Positions 11,322 to 24,239 of a DNA stretch of 64,000 bases are shown in pieces. Source of the stretch: Epiperipatus broadwayi. Taxonomy: Eukaryota; Onychophora; Udeonychophora; Euonychophora; Peripatidae. The notes under the pieces were generated by a model that saw nothing but the letters and a program-made list of their open reading frames with translations, ran no database searches and was not told the origin of the DNA. Made by a program: the position numbers and the translations under genes. The stretch covers positions 2,792,001 through 2,856,000 of the forward strand of contig JAQFVV010006274.1 in the NCBI GenBank assembly GCA_028023455.1. Reading direction: 5' to 3'. The stretch's first letter is position 1, and the number at the start of each line of letters is the position of its first letter.

Positions 11322-13838
11322 GGAACTGATAAATTAAATTTCATTTTTGTAATCTACTTTTCTTTTTAATTACATTTTTTATTTTCTATTACCCCTCTAT
11401 ATACTCATGCTTTTTTTTTTTATAGTATTAAATTCTTTTTTTAAATACGTCTGCGGTGTTTGAAATTTATATAATTCTTACCTTTACTCCAGAATTTTAT
11501 TATCATTTTAAATTTTTCTCATAATAACCGTTATTTTTATTCGAGTTATCGCAGCGAATACTGTTCCACAATATGACTTCATTTTTTTGAAAGCATTTAA
11601 TTATTTGAAATACTACTGTAAAATACACACACTCTATATATATATATATAGAAACATATAACATTTAATTACAGGATATCTTTTCTTGTCTTTTGACCTT
11701 TTATAATAGATTCTTCAGTTTAATCATTAACTAACTCTAGAATCTATCGATGCATGGTGGACATTTAGTTAAAAACCGTGCTGAGAGTTTTTATAAACCA
11801 TCTTATTAAAATAGGTGACCAGCAGTAAGTTAAAGAAGTAATGACAGGTGCAAAAGAGCAATATTAATAGGATGAGTAATTAATTGGGATTTTTTAAAAA
11901 GCAGAACCCATAGCTACTGCTTTATTTAAAACTTTACTTTTTGCTTAGTATTTAATAGGTAATTTTTAAATTTTAAATGCACACATTCTGTATATTTCTG
12001 TGGATATATATATAAAACAAGAACAAATCATTTATGAAAAAATAATCAGATTTTTTTTTAAAACTTAAGACTGTAATGGTTATATACTTTGTATATATAT
12101 GTTACTTTTAAAAAAATTAGATATATTATTTGCCTAAAATAAATTAATGTAAATGCGTTACAAATATAAAATTATTAGAAAAGAAAAGCTTTTTCTTCTT
12201 CAATACAACTTGATAATTTCATAATCTTTTTCTATTGAAAATTAATCATGGATTTACAGTAAGTGATAACTGAAAACAAAAACAATTATAAGAAAATACT
12301 TTGAACAATGAGAAAAATATTGTTTTAATATTGCATTTTATCCAGCCTGAATATGAAGGTGCGCTAATTATTAAGCTATTATGTTATTTTATATAAATTT
12401 ATCTTTAAGTAAATATGTAAGACCACATATGGCGAATAAAGTACAATATTGTATTTAATTTTTGAAACTGACTATTAAAAAAATATTAACACCTTAAAAT
12501 AGCAAAAAAAATTATACATTATAAACACATTCTTGATGTATGCATACAGTATATAGACAATAATTGGAGAGAAAATTTTAAAATATGGACATTGTTTCAA
12601 TACCCAATATCTTTCATTATCTATATAGTTTACTCATTATAACATTCATATATATAATTAATCAGCCACTCAATCGAACCCATAAAACCAGTTCAAATTT
12701 AACAGCACAGCTCATACCATAATAAATCCCCTACTATTTGTATATAATTCTCAGTGCATCTGATATGCAATATTAACTTTCTTAATTACAAACTAAAGTA
12801 TAAAATGTATATATGTAATAGGTACTATATACCTAAACTAATATAAACTATATAACCACATACTTTGTCAATAAAAATCATATTAAACTTTCAAGTACTA
12901 GCATTATTAAAGAAATATACTGCACTTTTATCTGCCGCCCATTACCTTATATAGATAATACATTAGACAGTGATATTTTTAAGGTAAATATCAAATCCCA
13001 GAAATGTTCATAGAATCTTTAATTGCTACATTTTGTTTGCAATGTTTAATTTGATTTTTATGTATCTGATATGTATTTGTTTACAAGATTTCTAAATGAA
13101 TAAAATAAGGCCACATAGACATCTTCACTAATTTGACATTCACTCTAATATATATCATTGTCCAATCTATTACCCATGTAAGATCACGAATATCGGATGA
13201 AAGTAGATTTATTTTTCATCTGCTATGTGGATTGTTTTGATTCTAGAGAGAACCATATTAATATAACTAGTGCTTGGAAATTTATCTCATCCAATTACTT
13301 ATATTGATAATAATATATAAATTCACCTTTATATATATATATATATATAAATTAAATATACTTAATTATAAATAAAATAAAATATCATATATCATTATAA
13401 AAGAGCCAAACACAAAATTTATTAAAATTCTCGATCATTGTTTCATCTATTTATAAACAGACTTTTTCTAGTAAAATTCAACAACATATATATATATATT
13501 AAAATATGTATGTATATATATATACACAGAAATAAAAATAGCCTTTCTATAATTCACTTTAAAAATGAACCACCTTTAACATCAACAGATAACTTCCTGA
13601 GATTGGTGTCATCAAATAATTCTTTTTGAATCTGAGGCTATCAATCTCATAAAGACATCCTTTAATGTTAAAGTATTATTTTTTGAAGTGAATTATGGAA
13701 AGATTATTTTGTATATATGTTGTTTATATCTTAATAAATTTTGTTTTTGGGTTAGTTTTGTAATGTTATATGATTTTCTATTTATGTAAGTATATATATT
13801 AGTTATTGACACAAACATGTAATCTCATATTTCAGTAA

Positions 13839-13889
<51 letters not shown>

Positions 13890-15140
13890 TACCGAAATTT
13901 GAGATTATATGTTAGTGTAACTATTTTTTTTATTCTTTAATTACATATACAATAATTTGTTTGATTCCAGTCTTTTCTTGTTCACTATGAAACATATATA
14001 AGTATATAAGGCTTTAATGAGGACAGAAAAGCAAAGCAGATATTTTTAAAATTCATTCTATTAATGAGATATTTTAAAATTGATTTTGAGACAGGAGTTT
14101 TCTTTGACAATAATTGTATTCTCAAATAATTCTATCTATGAATCTAGAAAAAAACTTAGAAAAGATTATCTACAAATGATTTTTCTCTCAATATCTTATT
14201 TGGTTGCCATGTCTAGAAGGTTATTTTTGATAAAGAATAAAAAAAATTATTATTACTACTACTTCATACTTTATCATCATAGTAATTGTTAATTTTACAA
14301 TTCTTTTTTTTTAATATAGACATGTGAAATGTGCAAACTTTGGTTAATACAGATTGTGAAAATTTGCAATTTTATAGTACTTATAGTTGGTAAGATGTAA
14401 TATTTATAAAATAGTTTTAGTACAACTTTATATACCATAAGAAGAATATTTAGTAGAATAATAGAATGTTTGTAATTTTCCTTTAAAAAGTTTATTGAAT
14501 GAACTGAGACTGTATGCCTGAATATTCTAAGTGGTTTAACTCAATAAAATCTAGCTTAATATTTTCTGTTTTTGAATTTCTAAACATGTTGATAGAAAAA
14601 CTAAAAATAATCGTAGTTCCTTTGAGCAATAAAATTAACTTCCATTTTATTAGTATATATATTTCAACTTTATATTTTCAAAAAATGAAAACTTTTATTC
14701 TTTGTAGAATAGTGTTTTGCAATAACACAGCAATAATCACATTTGTATTTTTATAGATTTCGATTTATATGTCAGTAGAGATAATAGATTATAACTCAAA
14801 GCTATTAGAAATAATAATGTTGAGCTTTTGAGTTTTTGTTTATAGTTATTTAATTTTTCCTAGTGATAAACTGGACAATACAATATTTTATTTAGGTAAA
14901 AAATTACTATAAAAGAATTCAGATCCATTTAAGTGTACAATAGTAAGATATATTATATTAGGAATCTGAATATAGTAAAGTCAGTATTACAAAAGCTATT
15001 GCAATCACTGTTGATAGATAAAAAATAATAGTGGCATTAAAGAATCAGTGTTTTCAAAACATAATTGTAGAAAATGTATTATTTGTTTTTTAAAAGCAAC
15101 TGCTACTTATTCTAAACTTCAGCAGCTGTTAAACATTAAA
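11322..15140. other. AT-rich intergenic DNA
   Basis: No gene recognised. Short (TA)n runs at about 11635, 13329 and 13485 account for several Ile/Tyr-rich ORFs. A palindrome is listed separately at 13811-13918. Confidence 0.6.
13811..13918. repeat. (TA)n(TG)n-centred inverted repeat
   Basis: Arms of about 29-31 bp (13811-13839 and 13888-13918) are inverted copies with a few mismatches. They flank a pure TA then TG microsatellite, so the whole can fold as a long hairpin. No coding content. Could be a foldback insertion or a microsatellite-mediated inverted duplication. Confidence 0.75.
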
Positions 15141-15190
15141 ACTGCAAATTAGTTGTATTTATATTGGACTATTTCTATCAGTTTTAGTAT

Positions 15191-15240
15191 ATACACAATG
15201 TTTCAAGAGGTATTATTCTCCCATATTCTTCAGGTGTTTC
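15191..15240 (-). ncRNA. Penelope-type small hammerhead variant, inverted copy
   Basis: On the minus strand: ACAC, CTGAAGA, extra A, a degraded stem II, then GAAAC ATT GTGT. Stem I ACAC/GTGT and the GAAAC block are intact; the 5' strand of stem II is altered. Confidence 0.5.
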
Positions 15241-15309
15241 TGGCCTGACTAGTGACACTACTAGCATGGGAATTGAACATGGGCCCCTAGATTCTTGAGT
15301 ATTGTATTT

Positions 15310-15475
15310 TTAAGATAACACTCTAACCAACTGAGCCATAGTGATCAGTTGGTTATAGTGTTACCTTAAAAATTTAATACTCAAGAATCTAACGGTCCTG
15401 CTCAGTTGGTTAGAGCATTATCTTAAAAATTCAATACTCAAGAATCTAAGGTTCCAGGTTTGATTCTCATGCTAG
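15310..15475 (+). repeat. tRNA-like module of the terminal repeat
   Basis: GCTCAGTTGGTTAGAGCA near 15397-15414 is an excellent tRNA A box/D-arm. GGTTTGATTC near 15456 is a B-box-like T-arm, with an unusual AT-rich stretch between. Its inverted partner is just to the left. It probably acts or acted as a Pol III promoter or derives from a tRNA; it is not a functional tRNA because the anticodon arm does not fold. Confidence 0.6.
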
Positions 15476-15499
15476 TACTGTCACTAATCAGTCCAGCAA

Positions 15500-15550
15500 T
15501 ATCCGAAGAAGAGAGTAAAATGATATCTCTTGAAACATTGTGTATATACT
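15500..15550 (+). ncRNA. Penelope-type small hammerhead variant, direct copy
   Basis: Core-like CCGAAGA (CTG changed to CCG) is followed by a 5-bp stem II AGAGA/TCTCT, then TGAAAC ATT GTGT. The stem II sequence differs from that at 35.7 kb (GAGT/ACTC) yet still pairs, which supports the fold. The core substitution suggests it is dead. Confidence 0.5.
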
Positions 15551-15684
15551 AACCTGTATACTATTTCTAACAGTTGAATGTATTTGGAATATTTAAATAA
15601 AGTTAAATTTTTTTAAAGACATTCAATACTCATGTTAAAAGATAAAAATAATTCAATATATAAAAACAATTAATACTGTAAATT

Positions 15685-18600
15685 GGTTATGTACTAAAGT
15701 ATTAAATTCTCTTATGTGTTGTGGACAGGTCTGTTTTGTTTACGGAAAAAAAATTCCGGGTTTCTAACAATGATTATATTATTAGTATTGATTAAAAACA
15801 TATGGTACCCCTTGCTTAAATAATTAATTAGTGAATTTTCTTAAATAATATAAACATTCATTGATAAAATTCAATGTCAAAACAAGAAAACTTAAAAATT
15901 GCAAAGAAGATATATAACTTTTTTAAATAGATCACTCATACATCTTTTTGGAAACATTGAAACTAATAAATGACCTAAAACTAATATATGTACTTTATTG
16001 CATCAGTATTTTGAATAGACAGTGGAGATTAATTTAGTTTATAATTTAAGTAATAATACACGTTTGAACAGAAATATTAAATCTGATTAATGCAGTTAAA
16101 ACAACTTTTTATAATCTTAACAATAAAAATGCAGTGAGTTATTATCAAAACAATTTTAGTGAATAAGTTTCTTTCAATTATAATTTGAGTTATTAGTAGA
16201 GGTTCAGAACAACTAAGAACTATAGGATAAATTTTGTTGTCCGAAAAATCCAAAGAAGTGTCATAAGAAAAAGTTATTTATGTTGAATTTAAGATATTTA
16301 ACTTAGTTTAGTATGATAGTTTGTATTAACATTCCATTCATATTACATAGCTGTCTTATTGATGGTATTACAATGAAAAATCATAAAAATTAAAACTTAT
16401 TTTTTATTTTTTTGAATTCATAAAGTATATATCAAAATTTGATATGATTATTACAATTTGAGTTACAAATATCAATCAATCTGCATTCTCAACTTTAATA
16501 TCAAACACTTTATATACATTACTTATTAAATATTACTAATCATTTAGTAAACTAGAAATTATCACATTATTTTTTAGTCCAAATATAATTTTAAATCTCA
16601 CTTAAAAATTATTATATCCACTTTATAAATAATACATAAATATTGGAATAATTCAACCTCATTTTTATTTTTCCATGTATAATATCTTTTTACATTTTTA
16701 AAAAATAATTTAATGCTGGGTTTTCTGACCTCCATATTTATATTTAGGCTGATAATTATTCTATTATTTCTTTTACTGTCTATAAATTATAAACAGGCTG
16801 TCACGTATAGATAAGAGATGAAGTGAAAAAGCCAATACATATATATGTACAAATGCAGGCAGATACTCTATATATCCCAATTTAAATGTTATTTTAAATT
16901 AAACTAATGATACACAATATATAATATTGCATCTACCTTTTTATGTATATACTATAAACTATTTCTTTCTTTTTTTTAAAAAAAAACAAAACTATTTTTT
17001 ATGCTTGCAATTTTTCTGAATTTTAGATAGAAACCTTGGGGAAATTGGTACTTAAGTGTAATTTATCTAATATTTAGGCCACTATAGTAAAGAGAAAAAA
17101 TATATTTAAGCAAGCAGGAAATAAGATTCTGAGTAAAACGTTAGTGAATAGCTTGGGACAGGCAATCTGAGACCACTGATTCCCTAAAAAACAAAACGAA
17201 TGACGATCATTAGGCGAAGCAAATCAATTACTGAAGGTATCTTCTGCTGCGTTAGTATTATTTCATCGTATTAAAGTTAAATATTTACTTCTTGGAAAAA
17301 AAAAAACTTTCTATATTCGAGATTTTATATTTATTATTATCTTAATATAATATTACATTTTTATTTTTTATTTTTTTTTAAAAAAGCATTAACCATTATT
17401 GGTTTGTAAAATTATTATAAAAAAGAAAAATCATATATATATATTCTCTGCCCAAATTAATTAGAAAATTGTTAGCTATAGATATCATGGTTAACTAGTA
17501 ACACTTGATTGTCATTAGTAGTTGTTTGCCATTACTTAGTAACTTATTGTATATGTACGTCTAAGTTAAAATTTTAATAATTCTATATAAGTTGTAAGTT
17601 TTCAATAAAGATATATAACTGCAATTCAGGTAAAGTGATTAAATTAAATTGGGAAATAGCTTTCTAAATACAAATACATTCTTCATTAATCCAGACTGCA
17701 TAAACTCAAACCCTTCTATTTTTTGAACACTTTCAGATGGGCTAATATGATGTCATCACGATATAATCAGACTATAATTATCATACTGCATCTATTAATG
17801 AAAGTGTTGAATTGTTAAAAAAGCAGATTAATATCTGAATGCTACTAATGAATATATATTCCAAAACATAAATATAAACATTTGAATTTGTTTAGATATT
17901 TATTTTTGTTAATTTAAGATAAACATAAAAAAATAGACAGTGCCTAATAGACATGACTGTTTTTTTAGCTAACAGTGAAAAAAAGAGGCAAAACCATGTG
18001 GTAAGTTTCTACCTGTAATACACTTTATAAAAAAAATTAAATTAATTCTTAAGCTGCATAAACTTTCTGCATAATCCAGAAACAAAAAATTAAACTAATT
18101 TTTAAACTACAAAGATTGTCTGAATGCAATACAAAAGCAAAGAAATTATGATTCTAGGCTAAAATTTTATTTTTAATTACAAATTAAAAATAAAATGCAG
18201 CAGCAACTTCTAATGATAAACCATTAACCTTTTATCAGATATCAAAAAAGTAAAAACTATTGAACAGTTTTCTATCCATATTTTAATATTGAATAAATAT
18301 ATCATGTGAAATTTACTAATTCTATTCTAAACAATAATTGAATTGCCCTCTAACTGCCATGTTCAATAACATTTTTACAATAAGAAAACAAACCATTTCT
18401 TAGTGTATTTTAGATCTTTTTATTTAGAGTCATCTAAAACAATAACAGCCAAAGAGCAAATTCAAATCAGCATATATATTTTAAAGTAAATTGATTTTCA
18501 AATAACCAATATTAAATTTATGGAGTGGAGATATTTCACTTACTTTTAAAACTCTATAATAAATAAACATATTACATATGTAATGATAAATAATATTTTA

Positions 18601-21600
18601 AAAAATTGAATAAATATAATATCATGTGAAATTTACCAATTCTATTTTAAATGAAAAGAATTAAATTACAGTAAGAAGTGGTTCATTTTCTTATTATAAA
18701 AAAATATTGGACATGGCAGCTAGAGGGCAGTTCATTTATTGTTTTAAAAAAATTTGGCAAATATCACATGACTTTACATATATATATATATATATTGTTC
18801 TAATATTTTCATGGATAAATGAATTTATAGTATTATTTCTGGTAATAATACTATGGATATATATATATACATTGGTTTTATTTAAATGTTGACTGTTTCC
18901 ATGTACATATATATTATAATAGAATGCAAGTAGAATCATTTGTATTAGAAAGCTGTCTTGTCACCATCTAAAAACAATTTAATAACAAATATAATGAATT
19001 TTTGTAAATTTTATAAGTTGCAGGATAAATGAAAATGTATGAGGTATATATGCTAGCACTTAATTACATTGGTTTAATTAAGGAAATTAAAAGAAAATTG
19101 ATATATAGCTTTGATAAAGCCATGAAATATTCTATAAAGAAATGTAATATGTAAAATTAAAAATGCAAAAAATTATAATCACTATTATAAAGGGGAGAAA
19201 GGGAAAATACTTCATTTATTAAAGTTTTTACATGCACTACTAGTTTTAAAAAAGTACTGTATTTTATGAGCTTTCAGATTTACCTTCTGATAGAGGTTTA
19301 ACTGAAATAAGTTTTTTTTTTTGTAGTAAAGTTGATGGTAAATTCAGATATATTTTTGAAAATTAGGTAGAACTAAAATCAATAAACCTAAAGAATGGAT
19401 TTTAAATGTGGTTATAATTTTTTTCTCTTTTCTTTCTCTTTCTTCCCAATCAGTGTAAAGTAAAGATATTTTATAATTATTTGGAAAATAACTATGTAAA
19501 TGTGAAAAAAAAAACCACATTTTGTATAATTAAATCTGGTATTTAGATTTGCTTTTGTATAACATTATGTACAAATTAATACAAAATTCATTAATTTGAT
19601 CAATGTGATCAAGGTAACAAAATAAATACCATTAAAGATTTACAACAATGGGATATAGTGTTTCTGTTACAAGATTAAAGTATAAATAGATTCAAAAACA
19701 ACAATTGTTTTTTAAACTTGAACTGGAGAAAATATCATTGCAGACTGATCCTGGGAAGATAGAAGAAAATGAATAGAGAAGTAAAATGCTTGTACAGAAC
19801 AAGAAAACAGAAAAAGAATGTCAGCTATAAGCAATCAAAGAATGTATAATGCAATAGCTATTGGAACTTTATCTTTAATAGACCCCTCATTCCCCCTCCC
19901 CACTAATTAAGATACTTTCCTACATATTACTATTGTAGAATATCTTCAAATTGCTGATTAACATCTGACTAATTAAAAGTATTTTTCAATACTATATCTA
20001 ACTTAGCAATCATAATAATAATTGCTACCCAAAAATTATTTGCCATGTGCAGCTAAATAACTGAAGATATATCAGCCCAAAACCTGGATCAACATAGTTT
20101 TATTCACATATTTTGTTGATCATGCATAGGACAGAAAAGAACATTTCCTGTTTATAAGAATACCATATTGTAAGAAAAGAATAGAATTCTGCTATAAGAC
20201 CTGCTATGTATTTGTCTATAATGAGAACTATTTCTTTTTTTTATAATCATTAATGCCCAAGAAGGTTAATTAAAATAAAGATTCAATTTATGAAGATTAT
20301 TATCAAAGATGTATCTGAAATATAAAACATAAGCTTACAACATCAACAAAATCCATGATAAAAACATTTAATTATATGGGTAAGACTTTTTCTTTTATAT
20401 TCAAATACATGGCCTTAGAATTAATATCAGTAAGAGTTTATGTATAGTCGTAAGTACATTTAAATTTAATAATTATGACAATTTGTTAATTTCATATTTT
20501 TCATGGTATTTATTTTATGATTTTATGACTAATTATGAACATACAAGTGGCAATTTCTTTATTTTATAATTATTTTAAATAAATTATTATTTTACTATGT
20601 TATCAGATTTAATTATTTTGATGTTTGAACTTCCAAATATATACAATAAATGTAATACTAAACCTGAGAAGTCATGCAATCTTTTGGGGGATATGCTAGA
20701 ATAATGAAATTACATTAAGATGATGATAAGAGATAATAATTCATCCATAAGTATTCTATCTATAAAGAAAGTGACATCTAAGATTAATTTAAATTAAATC
20801 TAAAAATAAATAAAAAATGTATTTGGCTAAATTTAACTTTCAAAGATTTAATAACATTTCAATCATCATCACTACAGTGTTGCTTTACTTCATTTAATCA
20901 TTACATGTTGGAATTGTAAACATTGTATAGATATTACCATTACAAAATGTATATGGATATATAAATAACATTAAACTCCTCTTTAAGTTCTATAAACTTT
21001 CTGCAAAAAATTATGATTTTATATTTCAATAACTAATAAAACAAATACATTAAAAACAATAAAAACTCTAAATATGAGAGTACTATATTATTTCATTGGT
21101 CAAGATTAAAATAAATAACCAATTAACCTCAAAAGTATTATATTTATATTTTTAAAGAAATGCTATTATTTAATTTGAGGAGTAATGCAATAAAAAACAA
21201 AAAAAAAAAAAATATGTAAAAAAGATTTTAAAAAAAATAATGCTTTGATGTCAACAGCTGACCAATGCCAGCAATGGATGAGCCAACATTAACAAAGTGT
21301 ATTTATTATTCATCTGTACAATTTTATTATGTCAATAAATATATTTTAAAAGAATAAAAAGTAGAAAAATAATAAAGTAATCTGACTAAAAAAATATGTT
21401 GTATTATTTCATAATAGCATTTGAGGGCTTTTTGATTTTTATGGTCACATATGCTTTTTTGAAACAACAAACATATTTGTTAATCAAATTGCTTTATTAT
21501 TTTTATACTTTTTAGTTAGCTGTTTACATAAAAGCAGTATTTAAAAAAAATCTTTTTTTTTTTACATATTTTTATTTTATTTTTTAGTTATATTTACATA

Positions 21601-23185
21601 TTATTTTAGAAAATGGTTAAACCTTCTAAAGAAAACTGACAAAAATTATAATTTAATAATAAGACGTGAAAAAAATGCTTTCTAATAAATGAATTCTAAA
21701 TTTAAATATCATGTGATTGTCTACTATATAAAAATATGTATTGGCTTTTTAATTAAGTAATAATTAAATTAATATTACCAAAATTTTATTTAATTTTTAA
21801 TTAATTAAATTAATTAAATATAAGCTGAATTAATATTAACCAAATTTTATTCTATAAATATAATATTTTCATTGATTCAGTTGTTAAGGAGTTATCTTGG
21901 GAAGTGAAAAGATGTGAGTTTAACTTCTAATGGGAATGGATTTTTTTCCTCCAAAAATGTGGACATACAGACAGAAACACAGATGGAGGCAAGTTAATAT
22001 AAGAGCATTTAAAATATTTTTTAGGACTACAATTTTGGTTGCTACATGTAAACTTTAAAGGAGAATGTTGATCATTCATAATCTGGTTTGATCACAAACT
22101 GTATTGCTTGCATTAATTAATTTATGGAAAGCCCATGTTTTTATTTAATGTGACATGTAACAACAAAAAATTGTGGTCCAAGAAAAAAATATTTTTTTTT
22201 TGGTTTTTAGTGTCATTATCCTAAAATTAAATAAAAGCATATTCTAAAAAATATTTTTTATACATAGTATTTTTAGTTTTTAATATTTTAAGTACTTTTT
22301 TGCAAATATAGAGTAATCTAAAAAGATTTGATCAATAGAAGTAAGCTAAAATAAGATAGAAAATTTGACCCAATCAAACAAACTAAATAAAATGTTAAAT
22401 AAAGTATTTCTAAAATCTTTTAAAATCAATTTTAGGATTTTTGTTTTTATAAAGGCAGTGACTTAACTAACTGTAAATATCCCTAAAAAATTTTTTTCAA
22501 ATAAGTGAAAGAATTTTCTTAATCCCTTTGAAAGATGTTGTTTCTTTGTCTTCACATTCAAAATTAAATTTAAGATTAAACCATTATTATTTATCAGAAA
22601 TTAATTAATTTCTTTTCATTTGATCAATATTTTTGTTTATAAATGAAATAAATTTCAAATAATCACATTTTATTTTGAAAAAAAAAAGAGATTGTAATCA
22701 AACAAAAAGCCTTTATGTCACCATTTCTGGAAAGATTATTTTTATTTTCCAAACTCAAATAAATTTCATTATATGACATTTGTTTTTAAAATGTAAAAGA
22801 ATAAATATTTATTTTTCTTAAATTTAATGAATTATGCTTTACATTTTGAAATTTTTGAATATTTTTTATATTACAATATTTTCAGACTATCTTTTACATA
22901 GTAAGTAAGCTTGTAAATGTCTTTAGAATAAATTTGCATTATCCAAAAATATAATGTTCTGTTTTAAAACATAAACTATATCTGTTCAAAATAAATTATT
23001 AATAAATTAAATTCTTGATTTGTAATAATTATTACAGAATTATTTTACAAAAAGAATCTTGAATTGTAATAAATTCACAAATAAACATGAATGTCATAAA
23101 AATTAGTGACATTAATGATATTTTGCCAAAATTTTGATTTTCTGGCCAATCTATGGAATTTTTTCAGAACTAAAATTTTACATTG
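15685..23185. other. long AT-rich intergenic stretch, no gene recognised
   Basis: Short ORFs only. A 40-bp phrase is repeated with small differences at 18289-18327 and 18606-18646. A slightly CpG-richer patch is at 17120-17280. Short TA runs occur near 18777, 18856 and 17436. No family similarity, tRNA or long repeat was recognised on either strand. Confidence 0.6.
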
Positions 23186-23189
23186 AATT

Positions 23190-23273
23190 ACATATACATA
23201 CATATATATATATTGTAACCTAGTGTTATTGACATATACATACATATATATATATTGTAACCTAGTGTTATTG
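23190..23273. repeat. 42-bp tandem duplication
   Basis: Two identical adjacent copies, period 42, containing TA-rich sequence and TGTAACCTAGTG. The repeated VNNTRLQYIYMYVY peptide read across it on the minus strand is a by-product. Confidence 0.9.
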
Positions 23274-24239
23274 ACACTTGGTCTATTTAGCATCGTTTCC
23301 ACAGGAAAACAATGCTATCCTTTTCTAGAAAATAGAAAAATAAAATAGTAATAATATTAAGTGATTAATAAAATAGGCTATTACTCACTTTAAATGTTTT
23401 AAGCAAATAACTAATAAATTTAGTAATTTGATGTCATTTGAAACAGAGCATAAATAGTTTAATTAAAAATATTAACCATAAGAGCAATTTAATATAGTAT
23501 AAAAGCACATATTATAAACAGTAATTGATTTTAGATGGACAGAGGGGGGAGAAATGAGTATCTTATCATAACACAATAGCTTCTGGTAATTTTATTTTTA
23601 AATTATTTAGACAATAATGTATACAGAAATATACACTACTAATAAACATTGTCAATTACATGTATTTATTATTTTTCCTTATTTGTCAGATGAACCAGTA
23701 ATCTATTTAAATCATACAGAAATATATAACTGTAATAAATTTTTTTTTCCTTTCTTTTGTTTATGTATAATTAAATGATTTTTTCTCTGTAAGAGGTCGC
23801 TAAATAAAACAAGACCGCCAAAAACTGGAGAAAAGTTTAGTCTGCTATTAGTTTTACAAGAAGGAGTCAGTACTGAAATTCGGTAACAAATTTTTTATAT
23901 TTTTTATTGCAGAAATAAATATCAGTCCAATAAATGTTTGATAATATCATGTTTGGCTAATTTTAATTGATAGGATATTCTGTTTTTCTATGACCATCTA
24001 CCTATTATAAAGCTTTTATACTCAAAAATTATACCATCGTATGCTAAAGTTCAAAATGACCGTATTGACTACAGCAATCATGGAAATATCATTATGTTGA
24101 AAATTAGGAATATAAATAATTTCCAGGAAATAAATAATTATTTGTTAACTTTACCTTATTTAATAATCTTTTCATGGTATAAAAAAAAATTTATAATTTA
24201 AAAGACATATTATAAAAGCCAAGGAAAGTTAATTATAAA
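23274..24239. other. AT-rich intergenic DNA
   Basis: Nothing recognised. A CpG-containing patch near 23790-23885 resembles the composition of the following region. Confidence 0.5.

Larger units (their letters stand above)
15151..15674 (+). mobile_element. truncated Penelope-like element: head-to-head terminal repeats
   Basis: An inverted copy (15151 to about 15345) and a direct copy (about 15346-15674) of a Penelope-type terminal repeat meet head to head. Both hold a tRNA-like module and a small hammerhead variant and are related to the repeats of the element at 32.4 kb. ACTGCAAATT (15141-15150) and ACTGTAAATT (15675-15684) look like a 10-bp target duplication with one C/T change. No coding part remains. 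The direct copy also has an internal duplication of the tRNA-like start. Confidence 0.75.
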
